Shown: piece after piece, positions 8,105-15,304 of the stretch
Numbering within the stretch: position 1 is the first letter of the stretch
How the letters are laid out: every line of letters begins with the position of its first letter
Assembly (NCBI GenBank): GCA_003644265.1
Contig: QNBX01000052.1
Location: 1 to 25,500, forward strand
DNA length: 25,500 bases
Source: Planctomycetota bacterium
GTDB taxonomy: Bacteria; Planctomycetota; B15-G4
Direction of reading: 5' to 3'
Position numbers and translations under genes: made by a program
The notes under the pieces: model-generated
The model's input: only the letters and a program-made list of their open reading frames with translations
What the model was told of the DNA's origin: nothing
Databases searched by the model: none

Positions 8105-8998
8105 ATGGATCTGGACCTGAGCCCGAGCAGCGCCCTGGGAGCCCTGGCCGCGCTGCTGCTGGGCGCCGCCCTGCTGGCCGATCGCAAGGGGCTGGCCGCC
8201 GTGGCACTGGCCTGCCTGGTGGCCCTGCCCGCGCTCACGCTGCAGCCGCTGTTCGAGACGACGGGCGAGGCCCCCGGACACCAACCGGCGCTGCTCTTGC
8301 AGGCCCTGGCCCCCGACCTGACGGTGCCCACGCGCGGCGCCCCCATGGCGCAGGCGCTGCTGGGCGAACTGAACGGCGCCTGGCCCGCGCGCCTGATCTT
8401 CAGCGTGGGCCTGCCGGGCCTGCTGCTGGCACTGCTGGGAGCCTGGGGCGCCCGCGGGCGCAGCGCCTGGGTCGCACGCCTGGCCGTCTTGCTGGGGCTG
8501 GGCCTGGTGCTGGCGCCGCCCTCCCTGCTGGGCCCGGCCCTGGCCGCCTCCCTGGCCCCCGCCGCCCTGCCCTGCCTGCTGCTGGGGCTGGCGGCGCTGG
8601 CGGGAGGCGGGCTGTCGGCCCTGGCCCTGCTGCCCACCGAGCCCGTCGCCCCGCCCCTGGCCAGCCCGGGCGAGCGCCGCGTCGAGCAGGCGGCCATGCT
8701 CATGAGCTGGGTCGCGGTGGCCCTGGCCGCCGGGCTGGCCCTGGCCGCGCTGCAGGCTGGCGCCGCCACCGATATCGAGGCGCTGCGCCCTTGGCTGCGC
8801 GAGGCGACCCCCGACACGCCAGCGGCCGCGGCCCCGTTGGCCGCCGCCCTGCGTGGGGTGCTGGACCGCGCCGCGCTCTCGGCCTTTGCCGCCATGACCC
8901 TGCTGCTGGTGGTGCTGCGCTACCGGGGCCCCTGGTGCCGCGGCCTGCTGCTGCTGCTGGCGGCCGCGGACGCCTCGCGCCCGTGGTGGGCGCCGTAG
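8105..8998 (+). CDS. Hydrophobic membrane protein, possibly a truncated YfhO-like paralogue
   Basis: This 297-residue protein is Leu/Ala-rich with at least six probable membrane spans. Its ATG lies two bases after the preceding stop, so it belongs to the same operon. I recognise no catalytic motif. By eye, its order of spans and loops resembles the second half of the YfhO2 membrane domain (gene at 10545): a span near RLIFSVGLPGLLLALLGAW, a PPSLLGPAL segment like ESPLLLALA, a CLLLGLAALAGGGL span, then a loop of about 45 residues and two spans. It lacks the N-terminal outer loop with the WNP block and the C-terminal soluble domain. It may be a shortened YfhO relative or an unrelated membrane protein. 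The coding call rests on operon position and the uninterrupted frame. Confidence 0.6.
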   Translation: MDLDLSPSSALGALAALLLGAALLADRKGLAAVALACLVALPALTLQPLFETTGEAPGHQPALLLQALAPDLTVPTRGAPMAQALLGELNGAWPARLIFSVGLPGLLLALLGAWGARGRSAWVARLAVLLGLGLVLAPPSLLGPALAASLAPAALPCLLLGLAALAGGGLSALALLPTEPVAPPLASPGERRVEQAAMLMSWVAVALAAGLALAALQAGAATDIEALRPWLREATPDTPAAAAPLAAALRGVLDRAALSAFAAMTLLLVVLRYRGPWCRGLLLLLAAADASRPWWAP

Positions 8999-9064
8999 CG
9001 AACGCAGGCGCAGAGCGCTCGTCCCGCCGCCCCCCGCAGGCCTGGGCCCCACCGCGCGCCGCGC

Positions 9065-9706
9065 TCAGCCACGGCCGGCGACGCACCTCAGGCGCGCGCG
9101 AGCCAGGACCAGCGCAGCCGCCGACCACAGCGCGGCGTGCAGCAGCCCTTGACTGCCCTCCAGCGCCGACAGATCGGGCAGCAGCCAACTGACGGCCGGG
9201 CCCCAGCTGGCGCGCTCGATCCAGGGGCGCAGGTGTCCCAGCACCAGCAGCCCCAGCATGCAGGGCACCAGCCGGCCGCGCTCGAACACGGCGCCCAGGG
9301 CCAGGCCGCCCGCCGCGAGCACGGCCAGCTGCGACGCCAGCAGCAGCGGTCGCGATGGCAGACCGCCCGAGGCCAGCGCGGCCAGGGCCAGCATGGGCAG
9401 GCAGGCCAGTCCCAGTCCGATCCAGCGCGGCAGCAACCCCAGGCCGCCGCTGCGCGCGAAGCGCAGTGACAACAGGCCGCGGCCCACGTCCGCGCGCGTG
9501 TGCAGGGGCTCGGCCAGGGCCAGGGCCAGCGTGCCCGCCAGCAGCAGGCAGCCGTGGCGCACGTCCGCCAGGTAATCCGGCGTGGCGCCCATGGCTCCGC
9601 GCGCCAGCCACACGCCCGCCCAACTCAACACGGCCGTGACGAACGCCACCGGCAGCAGCGCAGGCACGCACAGCGAGCGACGCACGATGGAGAGCACGGC
9701 CTTCAC
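9065..9706 (-). CDS. ABC-2-type transporter permease-like membrane protein
   Basis: 213 residues from a GTG at 9706, with about six hydrophobic segments. The layout fits ABC-2 permeases: a basic N-terminus and first span, a long amphipathic region with RGLLSLRFARSGGLGLLPR (like the family's region after span 2), three middle spans, then WGPAVSWLLPDLSALEG and a last span ending in basic residues (ARARLRC). Known family members export polysaccharides or other substrates together with an ATPase. No ATPase gene is present in the window, and at 213 residues it is slightly short. The upstream ATGATG (9716-9711) is out of frame and stops at the GTGA. Converges on the hydrophobic gene ending at 8998. 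Function uncertain. Confidence 0.6.
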   Translation of the reverse strand: MKAVLSIVRRSLCVPALLPVAFVTAVLSWAGVWLARGAMGATPDYLADVRHGCLLLAGTLALALAEPLHTRADVGRGLLSLRFARSGGLGLLPRWIGLGLACLPMLALAALASGGLPSRPLLLASQLAVLAAGGLALGAVFERGRLVPCMLGLLVLGHLRPWIERASWGPAVSWLLPDLSALEGSQGLLHAALWSAAALVLARARLRCVAGRG

Positions 9707-9830
9707 GCCGCCATCATCAGCGCCGCGCCCTGCCCAAGCAACGCCCGGCAGACGCTGCGGGCGGCCGAGCAGCTAGCGGCCCCCACGCCAGTCCGATTCC
9801 AGCTCCAGCCCCTGCGCCAGCCTCAGGTCC

Positions 9831-9880
9831 GGCAGCTCCAGCACCGCTCCAGCACCGCTCCAGCTCCGGCACCAGCTCCC
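9831..9880. repeat. Short degenerate tandem repeat (about 11 bp) downstream of signal peptidase gene
   Basis: Within the 196-base gap 9707-9902 there are about four imperfect copies of an 11-12 base unit. Two adjacent copies of GCTCCAGCACC are identical, and the flanking copies read GCTCCAGCTCC and GGCACCAGCTCC. I see no gene, clear promoter or strong terminator in the rest of this gap. The repeat lies after the stop of the signal peptidase gene and before the permease gene on the minus strand. Confidence 0.6.
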
Positions 9881-9902
9881 ACACCAACCCGACTCGGGGC
9901 GG

Positions 9903-10424
9903 CTAGCTGCGTTGCAGCGCCCGCACCTCGCTGACCCCATCCAACGAGATGCGCAGCAGCACCCGCCCCAGGATCTGGTGCCGCAGCACCGGACCGAAAT
10001 CGCGGCTGTCCACCGACACCTTGCGATGGTCGCCCAGCAGAAAATACTCGTCGGGCCCCAGGGTGTGCTGGCCCAGGCTCTCCACCAGCCGCCGCCGCGG
10101 CGCGATGGCCTCCTCCACCACCTTGCCGTTGCGCACCACGGTGCCGTAGAGAATGGCGATGGAGTCGCCTGGGCCTGCCACCACGCGTTTGACCAGCACC
10201 TCGCCGTCCACTTCGGCGATGATCGTGTCGCCGGCTTCGGGCTGAGGCAACAGCCAGGGCACATCGCACACCAGGATGCGGTCGCCGTCGTCCAGCGTGC
10301 TCTCCATGGACGTGCCGGACACGCGGTAGACGGTGAAGACCGCCACGCGCGCCAGGCCCACCAGCACCACCAGCACCAGCAGGGCGCGCAGCCAGGGCAG
10401 GGCGTTCCGGGCGCTGAGGGTCAT
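9903..10424 (-). CDS. lepB: Signal peptidase I (S26 family)
   Basis: The 173-residue protein has one N-terminal membrane span (about 11-30) followed by the peptidase S26 boxes: SGTSMESTL (36-44) with the catalytic Ser39, VLVKRVVAGPGD with the general-base Lys79, and GDHRKVSVDSRDFGPV near residues 129-144. The enzyme removes signal peptides from exported proteins at the outer face of the inner membrane. The usual Pro after Ser-Met-x (SMxPT) is Ser here (SMEST). The length is at the short, Gram-positive-like end of the family. The start is the ATG at 10424; the same frame stays open far upstream, but only as an antisense shadow of the neighbouring YfhO-like gene. Divergent from that gene with a 120-base gap in which I see no convincing promoter. 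Confidence 0.93.
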   Translation of the reverse strand: MTLSARNALPWLRALLVLVVLVGLARVAVFTVYRVSGTSMESTLDDGDRILVCDVPWLLPQPEAGDTIIAEVDGEVLVKRVVAGPGDSIAILYGTVVRNGKVVEEAIAPRRRLVESLGQHTLGPDEYFLLGDHRKVSVDSRDFGPVLRHQILGRVLLRISLDGVSEVRALQRS

Positions 10425-10544
10425 GGGGAGAGGCCCACGGGAGGGGGTCCGAGCTGACGCCCTCCCCTTTCGGCCGCCGCAGGGGTCGGCGTTGAGCCGG
10501 ACTGCCCGTGGATCCGGCGGCGCGGGGGGGAGACACTGGCGCCC

Positions 10545-13193
10545 GTGACCCCGAGCGATGGACAGACACCCCCTCTTCGAGCGGCTGGCCCCGGCGCCGG
10601 GGCTGGCGACGGCGCCCGCGCCGGCGAGGCTGGCAGCGGCCGGGATCGGCGCGAGGGAGCCCGCGCTACGGGGGCTCGCGGGGCGGCCTGGCGCGCGGCC
10701 CTGATCCTGGGTCTGCTGGCGGCGCTGGTGCTGGGGCCTGCCCTGTTCGGCGAGCGCGCCCTGGTGGGCCTGCACAGCGGCACGCTGTCGCCCTGGCGCG
10801 GCGCCCTGGCCGTGGACGACCCGGCCCTGCTGGAGCAGGCCCAGCGCTGCTCCCTGCCCCTGCTGGCCGACAAGACGATCCAGTTCCAACCCATGCTGGC
10901 GCTGGCGCTGGAGCGCTTGGCGCGCGGCGAGGTGGCCAGCTGGAATCCGCACAACCTGGGCGGGGTTCCGCTGCTGGCCCAGGGCTTCCACGGCCCCTTC
11001 CATCCCATCAACTGGTTGGCGGGCGTGCTGCCGCCGCCCCTGGCCTTCGGCTGGATCGCGTGGGCTCAGGCGCTGCTGGCGGGCATGGGCGCCTGGGCGC
11101 TGCTGCGCGCGCTGGGCGTAGGGCCGCGGCCGGCGCTGCTGGCCGGCTCCACCTGGATGCTGTGCGGCTACGTCACGGGCCGCTGGCACTGGTACATGAT
11201 CCAGGGCTGCTCGGCCTACCTGCCCTGGGCGCTGCTGGGCATCGAGCGGCTGTGCATGAGCTGCCGCGCCGGGGCGCCCGAGCGGCTGCCGCGCAGCGCG
11301 CCCGCCGTGGCGCTGACGGCGGCGGCCATCGGCCTGGCCTGGCTCACGGGCTGGATGCAGGGGGCGCTGCACCTGGTCTACCTGGCAGGCATCTGGACCG
11401 CGGCGCGGGTGCTGCCGGCGCTGCTCGCGGGCGGCTTCCGGCGCCACGAGGCCCTGCGCTGCGCCACGCGCTGCGGCCTGGGCCTGCTGTTCGGGCTGAT
11501 GCTGGCCGCGCCGCAGCTGCTGCCCACCCTGGCCTGGGTCAGCAGCGGCGAGTCCGCCCGCGACGTCGAAGCGCCCGAGGTCGTGCTGAGCCTGGGCATG
11601 AACCCCGCCGGCCTGCTGGGTCTGCTCTCGCCCGACAACCTGGGGCACCCGACCGATCTGGCCCTGCACCCGGCGCCCGAGCTGCGCAGCGACGGCGCCC
11701 TGCGGCGGCTGGTGCACAAGCCCAACGCCAACGTGATCGAATCCAACGGCTTTGTGGGCGTGGTCGTGCTGCTGCTGGCTTGCTGCGGCAGCTGGAGCCG
11801 ACGACGCGGGCGCTGGCTGGGGCTGGGCCTGGCCCTGGGCGGGCTGGTGCTGGTGCTGGAGAGCCCGCTGCTGCTGGCCCTGGCGCAGCTGCCGGGACTG
11901 TCCTCCAGCGACCCATTGCGCCTGCTGCTGGTGTGGAGCCTGGGCGCCACGCTGCTGGCGGCTGTGGGGCTGCAGCGCGTGCAGCGCGAGGGCGCCGGCC
12001 GCGCCTTGGTGGCGACGGCGCTGCTGCTGTGCCTGGCGGCGGGCGCAGCGGCGAGTTGGCTGGCGTCGCTCTCGGCCGACGCTTGGGCCGGGCTGCTGGC
12101 GCCCGCACTGGCCGCGCGCATGGGCGTGTCCGAGGCCGACGTGCTCGCGCGCGCGCCGGAGCTGCTGTTCGACCGCGACCTGACCGTCATGGCCCTGGTG
12201 CGCCTGGTGCTGGTGTCCGGCGCCGCCACCCTGGCCCTGGGCCTGAGCCGCGTCCGCCCCGTACTGGGCGCCGCCTGCCTGCTGGGCCTGGCCCTGACTG
12301 AGCAGGGCCTGGCCGCCCAGAAGCACGCCGTCACGGTGCCCGCCGCGCGGCTGTTCGAGCCCCCCCCGCTGGCCCAGGAGCTGGCGGCGGGCGGGCGCCT
12401 GATCCCGGTACACGCGCGCGGCGTGGAGGAACCCCTGGGCGGCCCCTTCCCCGGCAACACCGCCCTGGCCTTCGGCATCGACGACCTGAGCGGCTACTAC
12501 GCCCTGTCGCCCCGGCGAGTGGTGGACGTGTTCGAGGCGCTGCAGCCCGGCTCCACCTTCGGCCTGGGGACGCCGGCGTTGATCGACCCGGCCCAGCTCG
12601 CGTCCCCCGCCCTGGCCGTGCTGGGCTTGCGCCAGGCGCTCAGCTCGGCGCCCGTGCTGGTGCCGGGCTGGGCCGCCGCCGGCGCCGTGGGCGACGCCTA
12701 CTGGCTGCGGCGCGTCGAGCCCATCCCCAGCGCGTGGTTCTCCAGCGGCTATGCCGTGGCCGACGAGGGCGAGGCCCTCGACGCGCTGATGGCCCTGCAG
12801 AGCTCACCCTTCGCCGCCAACGGGCGCACGCCACTCTCGCCGCTGCACGGCCAAGCGCCCCCCACCCAGGCGCCTGGCCCCGACGCCGCCCGGATCGAGA
12901 TCCAGGAATTCAGCGCCCGCCCGGAGCAGCGCACGTTCACGCTGGCCGCGCCCGCCGACGGCCTGCTGGTGCTGTCGAGCAGCTGGAGCCCGGGCTGGAG
13001 CGCCACGGTCGACGGCCAGCCCCGCACGGTCTGGCCCGCTTGGCACGCACTGCAGGCCGTGGCCATCCCCGCGGGCGAGCACGAGGTTCAGCTGCGCTAC
13101 GAGGCCCCCGGCCTGGCCAAGGGCCTGGCCTTCGGCGCCCTCGGCGTGCTGGGCCTGATGCTCATGCTGCTGGCTGAGCTGCGCCGCCGCTGA
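10545..13193 (+). CDS. YfhO-like polytopic membrane glycosyltransferase (second full-length copy)
   Basis: 882 residues from a GTG at 10545, preceded by a G-rich ribosome-binding-like stretch (GGGGGGGAG, 10524-10532). An Ala/Gly/Arg-rich cytoplasmic tail (about 1-48) leads to the first span. The outer loop contains DDPALLEQAQ, KTIQFQP and WNPHNLGGVPLLAQG (133-147), then FHPINWL, a characteristic YfhO block. About a dozen spans follow, then a soluble domain ending in PGWSATVDGQPRTVWPAWHA and IPAGEHEVQLRY and a final span. The family uses polyprenyl-phosphate sugars as donors on the outer membrane face. This copy is clearly divergent from the one at 1292-4051, so the two probably have different acceptors or sugars. 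The converging gene at 13298 is a DPM1-like GT2 that could make its donor. Confidence 0.87.
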   Translation: MTPSDGQTPPLRAAGPGAGAGDGARAGEAGSGRDRREGARATGARGAAWRAALILGLLAALVLGPALFGERALVGLHSGTLSPWRGALAVDDPALLEQAQRCSLPLLADKTIQFQPMLALALERLARGEVASWNPHNLGGVPLLAQGFHGPFHPINWLAGVLPPPLAFGWIAWAQALLAGMGAWALLRALGVGPRPALLAGSTWMLCGYVTGRWHWYMIQGCSAYLPWALLGIERLCMSCRAGAPERLPRSAPAVALTAAAIGLAWLTGWMQGALHLVYLAGIWTAARVLPALLAGGFRRHEALRCATRCGLGLLFGLMLAAPQLLPTLAWVSSGESARDVEAPEVVLSLGMNPAGLLGLLSPDNLGHPTDLALHPAPELRSDGALRRLVHKPNANVIESNGFVGVVVLLLACCGSWSRRRGRWLGLGLALGGLVLVLESPLLLALAQLPGLSSSDPLRLLLVWSLGATLLAAVGLQRVQREGAGRALVATALLLCLAAGAAASWLASLSADAWAGLLAPALAARMGVSEADVLARAPELLFDRDLTVMALVRLVLVSGAATLALGLSRVRPVLGAACLLGLALTEQGLAAQKHAVTVPAARLFEPPPLAQELAAGGRLIPVHARGVEEPLGGPFPGNTALAFGIDDLSGYYALSPRRVVDVFEALQPGSTFGLGTPALIDPAQLASPALAVLGLRQALSSAPVLVPGWAAAGAVGDAYWLRRVEPIPSAWFSSGYAVADEGEALDALMALQSSPFAANGRTPLSPLHGQAPPTQAPGPDAARIEIQEFSARPEQRTFTLAAPADGLLVLSSSWSPGWSATVDGQPRTVWPAWHALQAVAIPAGEHEVQLRYEAPGLAKGLAFGALGVLGLMLMLLAELRRR

Positions 13194-13196
13194 GGT

Positions 13197-13217
13197 CGCG
13201 CGCCTTCGGGTCGCGCG
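13197..13217 (+). terminator. GC-rich hairpin with UUCG tetraloop after the YfhO-like gene
   Basis: Starting four bases after the stop codon, the sequence can fold into an 8-base-pair stem (CGCGC plus GCC on the 5' side) closed by C(TTCG)G, with one bulged C at 13212 and one G-T pair. UUCG loops closed by C-G are very stable in RNA. There is no T-run after it, so it is not a textbook intrinsic terminator; it may act as a 3'-end stabiliser or a terminator between the two converging genes. The remaining bases to 13297 show no other clear signal. Confidence 0.5.
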
Positions 13218-13297
13218 CATCCAAACTCAGCTTGCCCGCGCTCACGATACCGCCGCGCAGAGCGCTCAAGCGACGCTGACGCCGCCCCGCGCAGCGC

Positions 13298-14002
13298 CTA
13301 GAACAGGTTGAACTTCAGGATGCACCAGATGGCCTGGAAGCCGTCCTTCACGCCGATCTTCTTGCCCTCGGCGAAGTCGCGCCCGAAGTAGCTGATGGGC
13401 ACCTCGTAGATACGCACCTTGGCGCCGTCGAAGGTCATGCGCGCGATCTTGGCGGTCATCTCGGGCTCGACACCGAAGCGGTTGCTCTCGATCTTGATGC
13501 GGTCGACCACGTCCCGCCGGAAGACCTTGTAGCAGGTCTCCATGTCGGTCAGGTTCAGGTTGGTGAGCATGTTGGAGAACAGGGTCAGGCCCTTGTTCAC
13601 CACGTAGTGCCAGAACAGGTGGCAGCGGTGGGTACCTCCGCCCAGGAAACGGCTGCCGTAGACCACGTCGGCCAGCCCATCCTGGATGGGCTTGAGCAGC
13701 GCCGGGTAATCCTCCGGCGTGTACTCGAGGTCGGCGTCCTGGATCAGCACCACGTCGCCGCTGACCTTGCTGAAGCCGGTGCGCAGGGCCGCGCCCTTGC
13801 CCTGGTTCACATCGTGCATATAGATGTGCAGGCCCGGATGGCCCTCGGCCTGAAGTTCCTTGAGCACCTCACGCGTCCCGTCGGTGGAGCCGTCGTCGAC
13901 CATGACGATCTCCTTGTCGAAGGAGGTCGCCATGACACGCTCCAGGATCGTACGGACGGTCTGCTTCTCGTTGTAGACGGGAATGACGATCGAGAGCTTC
14001 AT
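13298..14002 (-). CDS. GT2 polyprenyl-phosphate hexosyltransferase (DPM1-like)
   Basis: 234 residues from the ATG at 14002. LSIVIPVYNE (3-12) starts the first beta strand. DDGSTDGT (36-43), NQGKGAALRTG (66-76) and QDADLEYTPEDY (88-99) with the metal-binding DAD (89-91) are the classic dolichyl-phosphate mannosyltransferase motifs; YGSR, METCYKVFR and GVEPEMTAKI follow in order. Such enzymes move a sugar from a nucleotide onto polyprenyl phosphate at the inner membrane face. There is no C-terminal membrane span, so it is of the soluble or peripheral type. Codon use is a little less extreme than in its neighbours, as expected for a well-conserved enzyme. It is the last gene of the minus-strand block, separated from the gene before it by 120 bases with a hairpin. 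Confidence 0.93.
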   Translation of the reverse strand: MKLSIVIPVYNEKQTVRTILERVMATSFDKEIVMVDDGSTDGTREVLKELQAEGHPGLHIYMHDVNQGKGAALRTGFSKVSGDVVLIQDADLEYTPEDYPALLKPIQDGLADVVYGSRFLGGGTHRCHLFWHYVVNKGLTLFSNMLTNLNLTDMETCYKVFRRDVVDRIKIESNRFGVEPEMTAKIARMTFDGAKVRIYEVPISYFGRDFAEGKKIGVKDGFQAIWCILKFNLF

Positions 14003-14064
14003 GGCGGATCCGGGGAGGCCGCGGGATTGTCGCGGACGGGCCTCAGGGGTTCAAGGTGGGTCAG

Positions 14065-14085
14065 GCCGCCGCACGGGGCGGCGGC
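14065..14085 (-). terminator. Strong GC hairpin between two glycosyltransferase genes
   Basis: GCCGCCGC (14065-14072) and GCGGCGGC (14078-14085) are exact reverse complements with a 5-base loop. The hairpin sits 38 bases after the stop of the GT2 gene ending at 14123 and before the DPM1-like gene starting at 14002. There is no T-run on the minus-strand 3' side, so it may be a partial terminator, an attenuator or an RNA processing/stability element rather than a full stop signal. Confidence 0.45.
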
Positions 14086-14122
14086 GCTCCGTGAGACGCG
14101 GCGAGGCCGGAGCCCAGCGCCC

Positions 14123-15304
14123 CTATCGGTCAGACGCCACCCTCGGATCCAGTACCACTTCGGTGGTGCCGAAGATCTCGTGCAGGCCAAAGCTGACCAT
14201 CAGCGCCCGGATCATGTGGGAGAACTCGGGGTTCTTCTCTACGGCCCAGAAGGGGATGCGCATCAGGTGCACGATGTCGCTGTCGGGCCGGCGGCGGCGC
14301 GACTGGATCAGGGCGCGCTTCTTGTGCATGCCGTCGAGCATGGCGCTGAAGTCGTCCAGGGCCAGCATGTCGGCCTTGGCCGGCGGCGGGATGCCCACCG
14401 AGCGCTTCTTGGAGCGCATCTTCAGGAACAGCTCGTGGATGCGGCCCCGGCCGCGGGCGTCGGACGCGTCGATGCGGTAGCCGCGGTCGTTCAGGGCCAG
14501 CACGTAGCTCATGCGCTTGGCGTGCACCAACATGGCGGCGGGCAGCACCTTGTTGAGCGTGTGCTCGTCGAAGTTCTTGTAGATCAGCCAGAGCGGGTTG
14601 CGCATCTGCAGCAGCCGGATCTTGTGCACGTCGATGCGCCGGCTGGTGCTCATGTGGTGGTGGAAAGCCACCGACGACGGCACATACAGGATGCGATACC
14701 CGAGGGCCCACAGCCGGTAGCCCAGGTCGACGTCCTCGTAATACGCAAAGAAGTCCTCGTCCAGCCGGCCCACGGCGTCGAACACGTCGCGCCGGATGGC
14801 CATGGAGCCTCCGCAGGCAAACAACGTCTCGGCCGGCGCGCGGTAGCGGTCGATGTCCGCGTCGCCCATGCCCACCTGCCAGCCGATGCCATGGAAGTTC
14901 ATGGCCGAACCGCCGAAGTTGACCTCCTTGCCGTCCCAGCTCAGGGTCATGGACGAGGTGCACTCGGCCTCGCCGCTGCAGATCGGCGCCACCAGCTCGC
15001 GCAGCCAGTCCGGCTCCACGCGCATGTCGGTGTTGAGCAGCACGATCAGCTCGCCGGAGCTGGCCTCCACGCCCGAGTTGACGCCCCCCGCAAAGCCGTG
15101 ATTCTGGCGACAGCCCAGCACCCGCGCCTCGGGCGCGTGCTTGTCGAGCCACTGCAGCGAGCCGTCCACCGAGGCGTTGTCCACCATGACGATCTCGAGC
15201 AGCTCGTCGGGGTAGTCCAGCGCCCGCAGGGTCTCGAACAGCTCGGGAAAGTGGTGCCGGCCGTTCAGGTTGACCAGCACGATGGAGACGCTCGGCAGGC
15301 TCAC
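14123..15304 (-). CDS. GT2 glycosyltransferase (rhamnosyltransferase-like)
   Basis: 393 residues from a GTG at 15304 that overlaps the previous stop (GTGA). The N-terminus SLPSVSIVLVNLNG is nearly the same as that of the preceding fusion protein (SLPSVSIVIPAKNG), suggesting a duplication. GT-A motifs are VDNASVDGS (41-49), NHGFAGGVNSG (68-78), LLNTDMRVEP (89-98), CGGSMAIRRDVF (164-175) and FAYYEDVDLGYRL (186-198), with the acidic catalytic pair in the last. This set is typical of inverting rhamnosyl/galactofuranosyl-type GT2 enzymes of cell-surface polysaccharide synthesis. A basic C-terminal extension of about 150 residues (with KMRSKKRS and QSRRRRP) may bind the membrane or a partner. Donor sugar unknown. 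An ATG further upstream would overlap the fusion gene more deeply and is unlikely. Confidence 0.9.
   Translation of the reverse strand: MSLPSVSIVLVNLNGRHHFPELFETLRALDYPDELLEIVMVDNASVDGSLQWLDKHAPEARVLGCRQNHGFAGGVNSGVEASSGELIVLLNTDMRVEPDWLRELVAPICSGEAECTSSMTLSWDGKEVNFGGSAMNFHGIGWQVGMGDADIDRYRAPAETLFACGGSMAIRRDVFDAVGRLDEDFFAYYEDVDLGYRLWALGYRILYVPSSVAFHHHMSTSRRIDVHKIRLLQMRNPLWLIYKNFDEHTLNKVLPAAMLVHAKRMSYVLALNDRGYRIDASDARGRGRIHELFLKMRSKKRSVGIPPPAKADMLALDDFSAMLDGMHKKRALIQSRRRRPDSDIVHLMRIPFWAVEKNPEFSHMIRALMVSFGLHEIFGTTEVVLDPRVASDR

Noticed and set aside
10497..10517. CCGGA(N11)TCCGG dyad upstream of the second YfhO-like gene as an operator
   Set aside because: A five-base arm with a long spacer is expected often by chance at this GC content, and nothing else supports it.
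9903..12413. 836-codon minus-strand ORF that includes the signal peptidase
   Set aside because: Only the last 173 codons resemble a protein family. The upstream part is the Gln/Ala-rich antisense of the second YfhO-like gene. The ATG at 10424 is the sensible start.
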